Positions 33,933-43,459 of a stretch of DNA of 64,000 nucleotides are shown piece after piece. This DNA comes from Shinisaurus crocodilurus (taxonomy: Eukaryota; Chordata; Lepidosauria; Squamata; Shinisauridae). The notes beneath the pieces are model-generated. The model made no database searches. It was not told where the DNA came from and was given only the letters and a program-made list of their open reading frames with translations. Made by a program: the position numbers and the translations under genes. The stretch's first letter is position 1. Each line of letters starts with the position of its first letter. Location of the stretch: the NCBI GenBank assembly GCA_021292165.1, contig CM037880.1, positions 137,332,564 through 137,396,563 of the forward strand. The letters are read 5' to 3'.

Positions 33933-34485
33933 TGTTGAGGTTGGAGTGAAAAAGTGGCCTGTGGGCTAGCCAGATAAAATAAAGCCCTGGCTGTCCACAC
34001 ACAGCAGCGGATTACTCTCCCCGCGCAGCAGTCAGCTTCAGCCTTCCCAGCAGCATTCCATCCAGGACTCAGGAATCACACTGTAGCCACAAAACAGTTC
34101 TATTCTGTTTTATCAACTTATCACAAAGTATCACTACAGGTTACTTTACATTCCATATACAGAGTCCATGTGCAAAGTACAAAGCCTTGAAGGTACATCC
34201 AGCTCAGCAAAAAGCAAGTGCAAGCATGTGCAGCTCAGAATCATACAAGCACGATACATATGGCCAAAGCCACGTCATTGGCTTATTTACACCACATGAC
34301 CTCTCTGTTCCACGGTTAGCTTTTCCTATGCCTAGCGAGGCCGCAGGCAAGAACAGCTGCGTAAACACAGACAGCCATATCTGGAAAGATCTCAGATAAG
34401 CAGCACAAAGACCGCTGCAAAAACATATCAAAACATAACAAAACATAAACATTACAGCAAGCCTGTTTTGCTTCATACACTAACA
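33933..34485 (-). mobile_element. Probable solo LTR inserted in the L1
   Basis: L1 sequence stops at 'ATTAAAATG' and resumes at 34486 with 'GATTTTACCAAAG'. The 553-bp insert has TG...CA ends with imperfect inverted termini (TGTTGAGG and CACTAACA). On the minus strand an ATAAAA signal is followed by TTTTGTGGCTAC, close to TTTTGTGGCTAT after AATAAA in the LTR at 35796-36907. No target duplication is obvious, so the class is less certain. Confidence 0.55.
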
Positions 34486-34701
34486 GATTTTACCAAAGAT
34501 ATTTTTTTTTATTTAGAATGATGCCATTAAGGTTATCAGAGAAGGAAATTAAATGGCAAGCAATAATTAACAATTATTGTAATGGGGGGGGAATCGAGGA
34601 TTACTAAGACTAAGTGGTATAAAGCACAAAAAGTAGGTGGACTTGGCCTTCCTAATATAAAGTGGTATTATATAGCCAATCAATTAAGACATATAGTGGA
34701 T

Positions 34702-34943
34702 ATTATTTATTTATTTATTTATTATATTTATACCCCACCTTTTTTCCTGCAAGGAACCCAAGGCGGCTTACATAATCATCCTCCTCCACTTTATCCTCAC
34801 AACAACCCTGTGAGGTAGGTTAGGCTGAGAGTCAGTGACTGGCCCAAAGTCACCCAGTGAATTTCATGGTCGAGCGGGGACTAGAACCCGAATCTCCCGA
34901 GTCCCAGTCAAACACTCTCACCACTACGCCACACTGGCTCTTT
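34702..34943 (-). mobile_element. tRNA-derived SINE inserted in the L1
   Basis: The minus-strand head reads AGCCAGTGTGGCGTAGTGGT and box B is GGTTCTAGTCC. The body is CTAACCTACCTCACAGGGTT and the tail GGTATAAATATAATAAATAA. L1 sequence continues on both sides (NQLRHIVD before, LIAKQDNMW after). It is the same family as 52503-52744. Confidence 0.85.
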
Positions 34944-35281
34944 CTTATAGCTAAGCAAGATAATATGTGGCTGGAGGTAGAAGCAGAGGAATTAGGAAAT
35001 GGGCTCGAGAATATTTTATTTGTAAAGAAAAGCAATAATATGATAAGAAGATTAGAAACCCCCTTTTTAAAAACCATGGTAGAGATTTGGAATAGTAATA
35101 GGAAAATATTTATACCAGGGATATCCCCATTAACTCCAGCGGTGGTTATGTAGGACTTTCCAGAAAACACACGACATATGGAAGGTATATTTAGAGGAAA
35201 AAAGGTTATCAAATTATTGGACTGGGTGGAAAAAATGGAGACTAGACAACAAATAATTGAAATGGTCGACGAGGAAGAACT

Positions 35282-35790
35282 TTGTGGTTAAATTTAATGC
35301 AATTAGATCAGTGGACGAAGAAATGGAAGAGGAGAAAGGATTATGAAAAGGAACTTACCGAATTTGAAAAGATGGTTATGTCTAGAGAACTTGTAGAAGG
35401 GAATGTTTCATTAAGAGGTATAACAAAGGAGATATATAAAATGATTCAAAAAGTTGAAGAGCAAAAAGATAATCTTAAAATAGTTTGGGATATGGAATTT
35501 GAGGAGATCTCGAATGAAGGGTGGGAAAATGTCTGGGACAGAAACATATTGAGAAATATGTCAATAAGGATAAAGGAGAATTTTTATAAACGTTTTTGGA
35601 GATGGTACCTGACTCCGGTGAGATTAAATAAAATAGACAATAATTGCTCCGCATTGTGCTGCAGAGGGTGTCAGGAGTTAGCTCATATGTGGTGGAGTTG
35701 TAAAAGCGTATTGGATTTTTGGGGGATTTTTTTGGTAGAAATATCAGAAATTATTGGTATTAATCTAGAGGTCTGCCCAAAATTAGCATA
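35282..35790 (+). pseudogene. L1 ORF2 C-terminal remnant
   Basis: The 169-residue open frame has LTPVRLNKIDNNCSALCCRG then CQELAHMWWSCKSVLDFW. This is the conserved Cys-rich 'HMWWSC' end of L1 ORF2p. It is cut by the LTR at 35796 and continues at 36918. Confidence 0.85.
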
Positions 35791-36207
35791 GTTATTGTGG
35801 AAAAAGCCAACCTAAGCCCCCTGCCTGACACACACACACTCACCAAGGAAGGGGGAAGGAGACCCAGGGGGGGGAGACAGCCGGTCTCCACAGATGCCAA
35901 AGGGGACAAACAACATCTGCATAGAATCACCCCAGGGGGGAAGGCAGGAAGCATCCCCAGGTTTGTCAATGCTCTCGCATATCAGCCCCATCTACATAAG
36001 ACTTGAATACCTCTCCAGAGCAGACACTTCGGCATCCCTAAGAAATGGCCACTCAACACCATAGGATGGGACCATTAAGCAAGTGGCTTCAAAGGGACCC
36101 CATCCCACGGGGGGAGGGCATCACCCCACCTGACCCAAAAGGCCGCCCCTCAGGGAGGGTGTCAACCCACCTGATCACGGAGGGAGGGGCTACCTGAAAC
36201 ACCAAGG

Positions 36208-36214
36208 TATAAAA
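36208..36214 (+). promoter_or_regulatory. TATA box of the solo LTR
   Basis: TATAAAA is preceded by a CCAAGG context, about 413 bases from the LTR start and upstream of the array and poly(A) signal. The position fits an LTR promoter. Activity is unknown. Confidence 0.6.
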
Positions 36215-36387
36215 GACCCTGCGCAAGGGAACTGAAGGCAGTTCAGCAATCTTGCCCATGCCTGGGGTAAGGGAACGAAGGATCGGCAACCCCGGGTAGC
36301 AGCACCCGGCGCGCTCCAGCTAGCTGGAATCACTGGCTGCTTGGGTTGACTGGACCTCCGGGAAACCAAGCTGAAATCACTCACAAG

Positions 36388-36587
36388 CCGCTTGGGTAGA
36401 CCGGGCCTCCGCCGGGAACCCAGCTAGCCGCTTGGGTAGACCGGGCCTCCGCCGGGAACCCAGCTAGCCGCTTGGGTAGACCGGGCCTCCGCCGGGAACC
36501 CAGCTAGCCGCTTGGGTAGACCGGGCCTCCGCCGGGAACCCAGCTAGCCGCTTGGGTAGACCGGGCCTCCGCCGGGAACCCAGCTAG
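36388..36587 (+). repeat. Tandem array, 40-bp unit x 5
   Basis: Five identical units begin at 36388, 36428, 36468, 36508 and 36548. Each starts CCGCTTGGGTAGACCGGGCC and ends ACCCAGCTAG. Diverged units flank the array at about 36336 and 36588. It lies between the TATA box and the poly(A) signal of the LTR. There are no spacers, so it is not CRISPR. Confidence 0.95.
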
Positions 36588-36917
36588 CCGCGTGCGGTTG
36601 ACCGGGCCCCTGCCGGGCCCCGAGCTGAACTAACTAGCTGAGAGCCCGGAAATCACGGTGTCCTTGAGACTTCTTGCTTGCTACTTTGTACCGTACTGAT
36701 CAGCTGTATTGCTGGCGTGGGTCTGGATTTGTGAAGGTAATTTTGTAAATAAACTTGTTTTCTAAAAGATACTTTTGTGGCTATAAGTTATCCCTTTGTT
36801 CTGGGCTAAGGGTGAGGCGCTGGGGACCTCGGAGAAGGCCCGCCCCAGGACTCGCTACCCCCTTAGCATTGAACCCGCGCAGAAGACCAGGTTGTCGGTC
36901 TTCCACTGTTATCAATA

Positions 36918-37220
36918 ATGGAGCAACTTGTTTGTTCTGAAGATATAAAGGAATTAATTGTCAATTTGTTAACGGCAGGTAGATTAATGATAGCAAGGAA
37001 ATGGAGGGTCCAACATGAATTTTTAATTACTGATTGTTATAATGAGGTGTGGGATATTGCTTTAAATGATAAATTAACCTGTAGTATAAAATGTAAAAAG
37101 GGACAATTAAAGAAAAATAGGTTTAAGGATATTTGGGGACTATTTTTAGATTATGCATTAGAAGAGGGAAAAGGGAGCAAGCCATGCCAAGATATGATGT
37201 ACTTTTGGAATATTGAATAA
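36918..37220 (+). pseudogene. L1 ORF2 terminal remnant (after LTR)
   Basis: It encodes DIKELIVNLLTAGRLMIARK and then 'YNEVWDIALNDKL'. The same block is found at the end of the L1 copies at 53189-53983 and 51695-52420. It continues the frame lost at 35790 and ends in TAA. Confidence 0.85.
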
Positions 37221-37442
37221 TAAGGGTGTGAAGGATTGAGGCCTACACAGGCTTGAGTTAGGTTGAAGCCTGTAGGCCCAAACATCTCCTGATGGGAGGG
37301 GGGCATTTGTGAGTTTCATTTTCCCCTCATGGAGTTAAAGTTTCCTTTTCATTGAGAAGTCTCCTTTTCCCCCTAATGGAGTTAAGTTTCATTTCCCCAG
37401 TTTTAGGTCACATGATTATAACCTTCTAGTTCTGTGGGAGGG

Positions 37443-37450
37443 TATATAAA
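37443..37450 (+). promoter_or_regulatory. TATA box of second solo LTR
   Basis: TATATAAA lies in GGGTATATAAAGAGG, 216 bases from the LTR start. It is a typical LTR promoter position. Confidence 0.6.
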
Positions 37451-37689
37451 GAGGTGTGGAAAAGCTGCAGGATTGTGAGCGAAATTGGAGAGAGAGCACA
37501 GAGAAACTACAGGCACCAAGAAGCAGAGACAGACAGAGAAGCAGAGACTGAATATCACTGAAAAAATGCAGAACAGCCAGGGCTAGGCTGAGAAGGAATC
37601 TCTATTAAGGTTACAGGTGAAAGAGTAGCTAGATTAGAGAGAACTGCGTTATTATTTCTTTTATTTCTATTATACCTGGTTTTTATTTT

Positions 37690-37990
37690 ATTTTATTTAT
37701 TTATTATATTTATGAATTGCCCATCTGGCCAGACAACCGGCCACTCTGAGCGATGTACAATCCAATAAAATACAAGAAGGGGGGGGGGGGACACACACAC
37801 AGTATAAAACACAATTAAAAACAGTACAAAACTTAAAAATCCTAACCCACCCCATATTCCCGCCTGAAAAGCCACATTTTTAATGCACGGCGGAAGCTAT
37901 TCAAGGAAGGGGCATGGCGGAGGTCACTGGGGAGAGATTTCCATAAATTGGGGGCTGCCACAGAAAAGGCAGTCCCCACCAGCCTGGTTT
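37690..37990 (-). mobile_element. CR1/L2-group LINE 3' end nested in the LTR
   Basis: The complement matches the element at about 32075-32359 (ATATGGGGTGGGTTAGG, GGCCAGATGGGCAATTCA, (ATAA)n tail). It is inserted in the 3' part of the LTR, so the order of events was L1, then LTR, then LINE. Confidence 0.8.
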
Positions 37991-38823
37991 CTCTGAAAGT
38001 TTTTTGAAAGTATACAGCTCTATTTGTATAATTACCTTAAGTTATTGTGAATCTACTATACCAATATTTACTAAAGTAAAGTTATTGTTAACATCAAGTT
38101 GTTTGGAGTGTCTTTTGCACCATGCCTAAGGCCTAATCCCACATTACTGGGAACTTGGGAAGAGAAGGTAAAAGGCAAAGAATTGGCATCCTGATACAGG
38201 AGGGGCTCTTAGAGGCAAAATATCTTTAGGAGCTGATCAAGGTGTCCTGGTGCAGGTGGAACCTTGACAAAGGGATCATAGAGATAGAAATTAACTTTTG
38301 GTCCCAAGGTGATAGGTGCACTGTATTATTTTTATGTATGTCTTTTTATTTGTTTTATATACATTGTTTGAAAAATTTAATTTTTTTTAAAAAAAGAAGT
38401 AAATCAACTTTAAACATGCCACAGATTATGAAAGATCTGCAGGTTATGATCAATGCTGGAAATTTGATGCATCAACATTTTCACAGTAAGTCTTAATATT
38501 TGAACAGAAATGTCAGAAAATGCTGATATTCCCCATGTCATAACAACCTAATACCTTCAGTAAATATACAATATAATTTTTACTCCATCATTAACAGGTA
38601 AAGAACATTACACCATGCCATGGTGCAAAGGTGCAAAGGCTGGTTCATGACACAAGGTTTACAGACACTTCTGCAGGTCCTCATAGAATCTTAAGACTGA
38701 TAAATGCCAATACTCAGCATGTTTATGACATTTTAAACATAAACTAATCAGGTAGGTTTGTTAATGTACATTTAAGAAATCAAACAAAGCACACAGCCCC
38801 AGTGTTAGGGACTAAGACAGATA

Positions 38824-38973
38824 CCATATTTTTCCGTGTATAAGACGCCCCCCACTGGGCAGTTTCGCAACCGCGCGGTTCTCCCTTGGCTTACTTCCGT
38901 GTATAAGACGACCCTCAATTTTTAGTCTAACAATTTTAGGAAAAAGTATAGTCTTATACATGGAAAAATACTG
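38824..38973. mobile_element. TA-flanked MITE, related short subfamily
   Basis: CCATATTTTTCCGTGTATAA faces TTATACATGGAAAAATACTG, with TA on both sides. TATAAGACG is repeated inside. It is a 150-bp relative of the CCGTATTTTTCG family, with 'GTGTATAAGAC' in place of 'CTCCATAAGAC'. Confidence 0.8.
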
Positions 38974-39334
38974 TATGTACATAAATAAAATAACTTGGAC
39001 TAAGATATTAAGTCTTATTATTTAAGTCTTATATTATTTAGATTGTAAGCCTGCGGGCAGGGACTGTATTGTTAATTGTTGTAAACCGCCCAGAGAGCTT
39101 CGGCTATTGGGCGGTATAAAAATGAAATAAATAAATAAATAAACCTAACCAATGAGTTGACAGGATGTAGATATACTTCCTATGGAGCTGCAGACTTTGC
39201 TACTAGGGCCACAGTCCTATGCACAAACACAGTCATTCTATGCACACTTAATTGGGAAGAGCTCCATTGAACCTAGTGGGGTTCTTTTAATAAGGATGCA
39301 TAGAATTGGGGTGATAGTGAGACTTCTGAATAAA
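38974..39334 (+). repeat. L2-like LINE 3' tail and flank
   Basis: From about 39033 GATTGTAAGCCTGCGGGCAG leads to GCTTCGGCTATTGGGCGGTA and an (ATAA)n tail ending at 39146. It is truncated to the last 110 bases. The following 190 bases hold an AATCCTAT-like phrase and are otherwise unassigned. Confidence 0.7.
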
Positions 39335-39880
39335 TGTGCATAAGATCCAGCTGCATGTTACTCATATCAAGTGGTCAGGCCAAACGATCTTGAACTAGTT
39401 ATAAATGCCCAAAGCAGTTACTTTATTCCCAACTCAAGGATGGAAAGCAGAATATCGGTGGTCAGTATAAGAGGTTTAAAGATGTTCTTAAGACAAATCT
39501 AAAAAAATGCAATATAAACATCCAAAACTGGGAAGCTCTGGCCCATGAACAATCTAAATGGAAGTTGGCTTTTCACAAAGGTTCCATGGACTTTGAAGAA
39601 GCCCGAGTGCAAGGTAAAAGGGAGAAATATGCTAAGAGAAAAGTACGTCAAACGAATCCTTTACAGGACCATCTTCCATCTGGTAACCTGTGCCCTCACT
39701 GTGGGAAGCTGTGTGGATCTAGAATTGGCCTCCACACACAGTCACTTACGGACCCATCGCTAGAGTCTACACATTTTTTTAGAATTTCCTCCTTTTATAA
39801 TTTTCTTTTTGTAATTTTATCCTGGAAGACAATCTTACTTGGTCACGAGTGATCGCCTACTACTACTACTACTAATGGCA
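39335..39880 (+). pseudogene. Non-LTR retrotransposon C-terminus with C2H2 finger
   Basis: A frame reading LLYSQLKDGKQNIGGQYKRF, then KDVLKTNLKKCNINIQNWE, and later GNLCPHCGKLCGSRIGLHT matches the end of certain LINE polyproteins. Those proteins finish in a C2H2 finger (CPxCGxxCxSRIGLxSHxRTH). A one-base frameshift falls inside the finger: the second frame supplies HSHLRTHR at 39727-39763. A (CTA)n tail follows at 39858-39872. The LINE clade is not certain; RTE-like is my guess. Confidence 0.6.
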
Positions 39881-40463
39881 CAACAGGAAATTGCTGCCCA
39901 ATGGAAAACAGCATCAAAACTCAAAATGATATGGAAGACTTGGAATACTGTGGATTTGATCAAATTAATATTTTTTTAAAGAGTGTGTGAGAGTAACTCC
40001 TTTTTCGGAAAATGAAATCTATAAACTACTGGAATAGATTACTGGATATCAAAGCATCTTTGTTGCTCCCAAATACTTCTCCGTTTCTTTTGTTATCTGT
40101 TATTCCCATGTTTATTTTTCTGTGAAAGAAATCTATATAAAAAGATATGCTGGGTATCCCCCTCCCCCACCCCCATCCCTTTTATGCTGTCTCAATGTCA
40201 AGAAAGTGAACCAATTCACATTTGGCAGTGACATCTATCAGCATATTTAAGTTTACTCCAGAGTTACCATTTGCAAGCCCACCCCCCTCGCATTGCTGGA
40301 CATTGCCAGCATCGCATTGCCCTAAGGAAATTATAACAATTATAAACTGGAAATCAAAATAAGGCTGTAATCCTATACATGCTTTGATGAACTTTTTTTT
40401 TTTTAATCAACAGGGCTTATTTCGGAGAAAATATATTTAGGATGGGATCCTTAATATGAAGTA
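39881..40463. other. Intergenic stretch
   Basis: I see no gene. A C-rich tract lies near 40160. Confidence 0.5.
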
Positions 40464-40711
40464 CCGTCATGCCTTGGATTGAGAGCATAATTCGTTCCGG
40501 AAACGTGCTTGTAATCCAAAACACTCTTATATCAAAACGAAATCCCCCAAAATAAATGTGTAGAGATCTTTAATTTAAGCCGTACTACAGTACTTGTATT
40601 GCAAGACGTCGCTTGTATAGCAAGTAAAATTTTTAAAAATAAATATTTAAAAATTTGCTTGTCTTGCAAAACTCTCTCAAACCAAGTTACTTGCAATCCA
40701 AGGTATTACAG
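40464..40711 (-). mobile_element. TA-flanked MITE, CAGTAATACC family (copy D)
   Basis: It starts CCGTCATGCCTTGGATTG and ends CCAAGGTATTACAG, with TA on both sides. The orientation matches copy B. It lies about 270 bases left of the RANBP9 CpG island. Confidence 0.82.
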
Positions 40712-40895
40712 TATACATATGTTTATTTTTCAGAAATCTTAACATGCGGGCCAAAGCTCGATCTACCCCCCGCAATCCACGCGGCCCTGCAATATTTTTC
40801 TGGTCACGTCACTGAAACCCGCCCCTTCCCCCAGGTGACAACTTTTAATTGGCAAGGAGGAGCGATGGGGAGGTGTCAGTTTTTCACTGCGCACA

Positions 40896-40983
40896 GAAGG
40901 TTGTATCCAACGTTAGTCTAAGTTAGGTCCCATTCATTTCAATGGGTCTACTCTAAGTACGGCTAACATCGGATACAGTCCAA
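40896..40983. repeat. Short inverted-repeat element beside RANBP9 promoter
   Basis: AGGTTGTATCCAACGTTAGT faces GGCTAACATCGGATACAGTC, with TTCAATGGGTCTACTCTAAG inside. It abuts the left edge of the CpG island. It resembles 18178-18262. Confidence 0.6.
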
Positions 40984-40984
40984 A

Positions 40985-42135
40985 GATAGTCCCTTTCCAC
41001 CCCGGGCAACGCGGAACGGAAGAAGCCCGGATCCACCGCCGGCCACCGCCCGGGGCAGTCCCTGTGGTCGAGCAGCAGCCATCCCGGCCAGCCCACTCCC
41101 GCCCCACGCCGGCGCCTTGGCCCGCCCACTCTTGCGCGCAAAGCGACCGAGACCCGACGCCGCCCTCACGCGCCCTGTGTCACTAGAGGAAGCACCGCCC
41201 CGCGCTTGGCTCCTGGCGCCGCCACGCAGCTCAGCTGATCGAGGAGGACGTTCTGCGGCGGCCGCTGCACCACCACCACCAGCGGCGGCAAAACAAAACA
41301 ATCACAACAATTCAGAGCGCCATAAGCGATAGCGCCTGGCGCGCCCAGCCCCCCCCCCCCGCGCCACCTTCCCAACGTCGTCGCCGCGAGCGAGCGAGCG
41401 CATCTTCCCAAGCTCGAGGCACGCACGCGCGCATAGACGGCCAGGCACGCGCACCCGCCCGCCCGCCCGCGCCGGCTCGTCATCACCTTCGTAGTTTCCA
41501 ACCCCTTCTCGTACTCGCGCGAGCTCAGTCGGGTCCCTCAGTCGAGCCTCCTCCTCCTCCTCCAGCGTGTGTCCCCCCCTCCCCGCCGCTCCGCAGCTCG
41601 GACTGTCATTCCGGTTCAGGGCTGTTGGTACAAACACCCTCTTCAAACCTCCTCTCCGCTCGCTTCGACAGCGGACAAGGCCGGCATGTCCGGGCAGCAG
41701 CAGCAACTGCCGGCGACGGCTCCTCAAGCGCCGGGCAACCCTACTTCATCACCGGCCTCGGCCGCCCTTCTACTTCACCCACCACCCCCGCCGCCGCCAC
41801 CCCCGGCCACTTCGGCCCCGCCGCCACCCCCTCCTCCGCCCGCTGTAGCAGCAGCAGCAGCAACGACAACAGCCGTCGCCGCCTCAGCTGGGCCCATGTC
41901 TGCCGGGAGCGGTAGTAGCGCCCCGGCCCCGTTCCCTCACGGCGGCGATCCGGCCCTGAACGAACAAGAGAAGGAGCTCAAGCGGCGCCTGAAGCGGCTC
42001 TACCCTGCCGTGGACGAGCAGGAAACGCCGCTGCCCCGCTCCTGGAGCCCGAAGGACAAATTCAGCTACATCGGCCTCTCGCAGAACAACCTGCGCGTCC
42101 ACTACAAAGGTGAGAGGAGGGGACGACAGACAAGG
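40985..42135 (+). promoter_or_regulatory. RANBP9: RANBP9 CpG-island promoter and 5' UTR
   Basis: This stretch is strikingly GC- and CpG-rich against an AT-rich background, with GC-box-like CCCGCCC runs and no TATA box. That is typical of a housekeeping promoter. From 41041 to the initiator at 41686 there is no ATG on the + strand, so no upstream ORF interferes. The start of transcription is not determined. Poly-C at about 41350 and (CG)-rich runs at 41420-41470 lie in the probable 5' UTR. Confidence 0.8.
41686..42109 (+). CDS. RANBP9: RANBP9 coding exon 1 (start codon, Pro/Ala-rich N-terminus)
   Basis: ATG at 41686 is the first ATG after more than 600 CpG-rich bases and has G at -3. The exon encodes 141 residues and one base of a split Gly codon, then donor GTGAGA. 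MSGQQQQ is followed by Pro runs (nine Pro at 32-40 and eight at 45-52) and an Ala/Thr run (53-68). Residues 90-141 are conserved: '[20 protein letters not shown]', then [20 protein letters not shown]. They match vertebrate RANBP9. RANBP9 is a scaffold of the CTLH/GID ubiquitin ligase and binds Ran and receptors. The paralogue RANBP10 lacks such a long Pro/Gln/Ala N-terminus. The Pro tract appears shorter than in mammals. Confidence 0.95.
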
Positions 42136-42547
42136 CCGAGGCCGCCACCCTAGACCCCTCTCCTCCAACAGAGACTTGCAGGCAAACTCCCAGCCATGCT
42201 AGGCAGATCGGCCAGCAAAATCCCGAAACGGTGAAGAGGCTGGATTGTTTCCTTTAGACCCAAAGCTAGCATTCCCTTGCACGGCCAGCCCCGCCTTCCC
42301 AAACCAACAGTTGGACCCGTAAATCTTCTCCCGTACATGGGATCGAATCGTCCTTGCGCTTCTACCCCCCCATCCCAATTGATGGAGGACCTCCCCCTTC
42401 CTAATGATTTGTTTCCCCCACCCTCGGCAAACAATACTGACGCCACTACCATCAGCTCACCCACTCCCAAATAGATCGGATGGCACCTGCTTCCCCCATC
42501 CCCCTGCAGAATCACAACCCCTTCCTTGACTCCTTTTGTTTTTCTAT

Positions 42548-42594
42548 TCTCCCCCCCCCCCACACACACACACACACACGCACGCACGCACACC
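42548..42594 (+). repeat. Poly-C and (CA)n microsatellite
   Basis: A run of C leads into about nine CA units and then (CGCA)n. Confidence 0.9.
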
Positions 42595-43344
42595 TCTTCC
42601 TACCTCCACCTTCTACAGCCTCTCTTCGCTCGAATCGGGTTATGAGCAATGTGGCCTGCTATTTTGGAAACTAGGCCTAGGATTACATTTTAGACTTAAA
42701 CCAGATCCCTTTACTCTTAGAATCTTTGGATGTTTGTGTCTGTGTGTGTGAAAGAGAGAGAAATCTGGGTCTTTAATCTCTGATAGCCATTGCCTTCCTC
42801 CCCAGGTATATTGCTTCCTCAGTGGGGAGCAGCAGCATCTTGAGAAGAAACCATGGGGGAGGGGGGAAATGTAGAAAAATAGAACAACAGGAAATAACTC
42901 TCATTGGGTCTTATGAAGTATTTAAGAAGCCAAGTGGAGACTATCAGCCTTTACCCCTCCCTCTTTGCCTCTCTCCACCCCCTCTCAAAGATGTAGGAAC
43001 ACTTGGATGATTCTTTGCTTTCTGGTTTGGGGAGGAGGGTATATAAAGTGGCAGACTTCTTCAGCCGATCTGTTCTCTTGTTGAATAACAGCTTGGGGTT
43101 AGGGGAGGAGAAAGCAAGTCAGTCAGTGTGACGTGTCCAATTAAAAATAACCAGTTAGGGCAAGAAATGTGTGTTTGTTTAGCAAGCGAGCAAAGGTCAG
43201 CAGAAGTTGGAAGAGTGAGCATGGAAAAGTGAGAAAGAAAGGTTAGAGAGCCATTGTTTGTTTATGTCTAGGAATCCCTTCTGTATATAACATGATTATG
43301 ATTATAAGTAACCCTAAATATAGTTTATGACTATTTGACTGCTT

Positions 43345-43459
43345 CAAATTCACTCCCTTTTATATGTTAAATTAATCTTTCTCATCATTACCTCCTGATA
43401 TTAATATCAAGAAGGAATGATGGGGAAGTTTAATTTAACATACAAAAGGAACTGAATTT
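43345..43459. repeat. 115-bp imperfect palindrome
   Basis: CTTTTATATGTTAAATTAAT on the left faces TTTAATTTAACATACAAAAG on the right. The arms of about 57 bases meet at TGATATTAATATCA with almost no loop. The outer AAATTCA and TGAATTT also pair. It could be a small MITE or a hairpin-forming transcript. Confidence 0.75.

Larger units (their letters stand above)
35796..36907 (+). mobile_element. Solo LTR with internal 40-bp tandem array
   Basis: This is a 1,112-bp GC-rich insert in the L1, flanked by a perfect 5-bp duplication GTTAT (35791-35795 and 36908-36912). Ends are TGTGGAA and TTCCACT, so inverted apart from one terminal base. It has a TATAAAA at 36208-36214 and AATAAA at 36748-36753 in the right order for U3-R-U5 on the + strand. 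No internal viral genes remain. A 40-bp array lies between the two signals. Confidence 0.85.
37227..38269 (+). mobile_element. Solo LTR in the L1 3' UTR
   Basis: This 1,043-bp insert starts TGTGAAGG and ends CCTTGACA. It is flanked by a perfect 5-bp duplication AAGGG (37222-37226 and 38270-38274). A TATATAAA at 37443-37450 supports + orientation. A LINE 3' fragment is nested inside at about 37690-37990. It has a different sequence from the LTRs at 9252 and 35796. No viral genes are present. Confidence 0.85.
29600..38398 (+). mobile_element. Full-length-like dead L1, split by nested insertions
   Basis: In order on the + strand: an ORF1p-like segment (29897-30247), the ORF2 AP-endonuclease start (30864-31710), the linker (32360-32880), the reverse transcriptase (33319-33760, with GTRQGCPLSPVLFAL and the FADD box), the C-terminal Cys-rich domain (35282-35790), and the last part (36918-37220). 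An AT-rich 3' UTR ends near 38398. Insertions split it at 31806-32359, 32509-32560, 33933-34485, 34702-34943, 35796-36907 and 37227-38269. Removing about 3.5 kb of insertions leaves about 5.2 kb, a normal L1 length. Many stops and frameshifts are present. The left end is approximate. Confidence 0.85.

Noticed and set aside
36388..36587. CRISPR-like array
   Set aside because: The units are directly adjacent without spacers, in a vertebrate LTR.
9252..38269. Intact endogenous retrovirus between the LTRs
   Set aside because: The LTRs are of different families, each has its own target duplication, and no gag, pol or env frames lie between them. They are solo LTRs.
41302..41727. 141-residue minus-strand frame over the RANBP9 promoter
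   Set aside because: It is a shadow frame in CpG-rich DNA, with Arg/Gly-rich composition and no domain. RANBP9 is clearly on the + strand.
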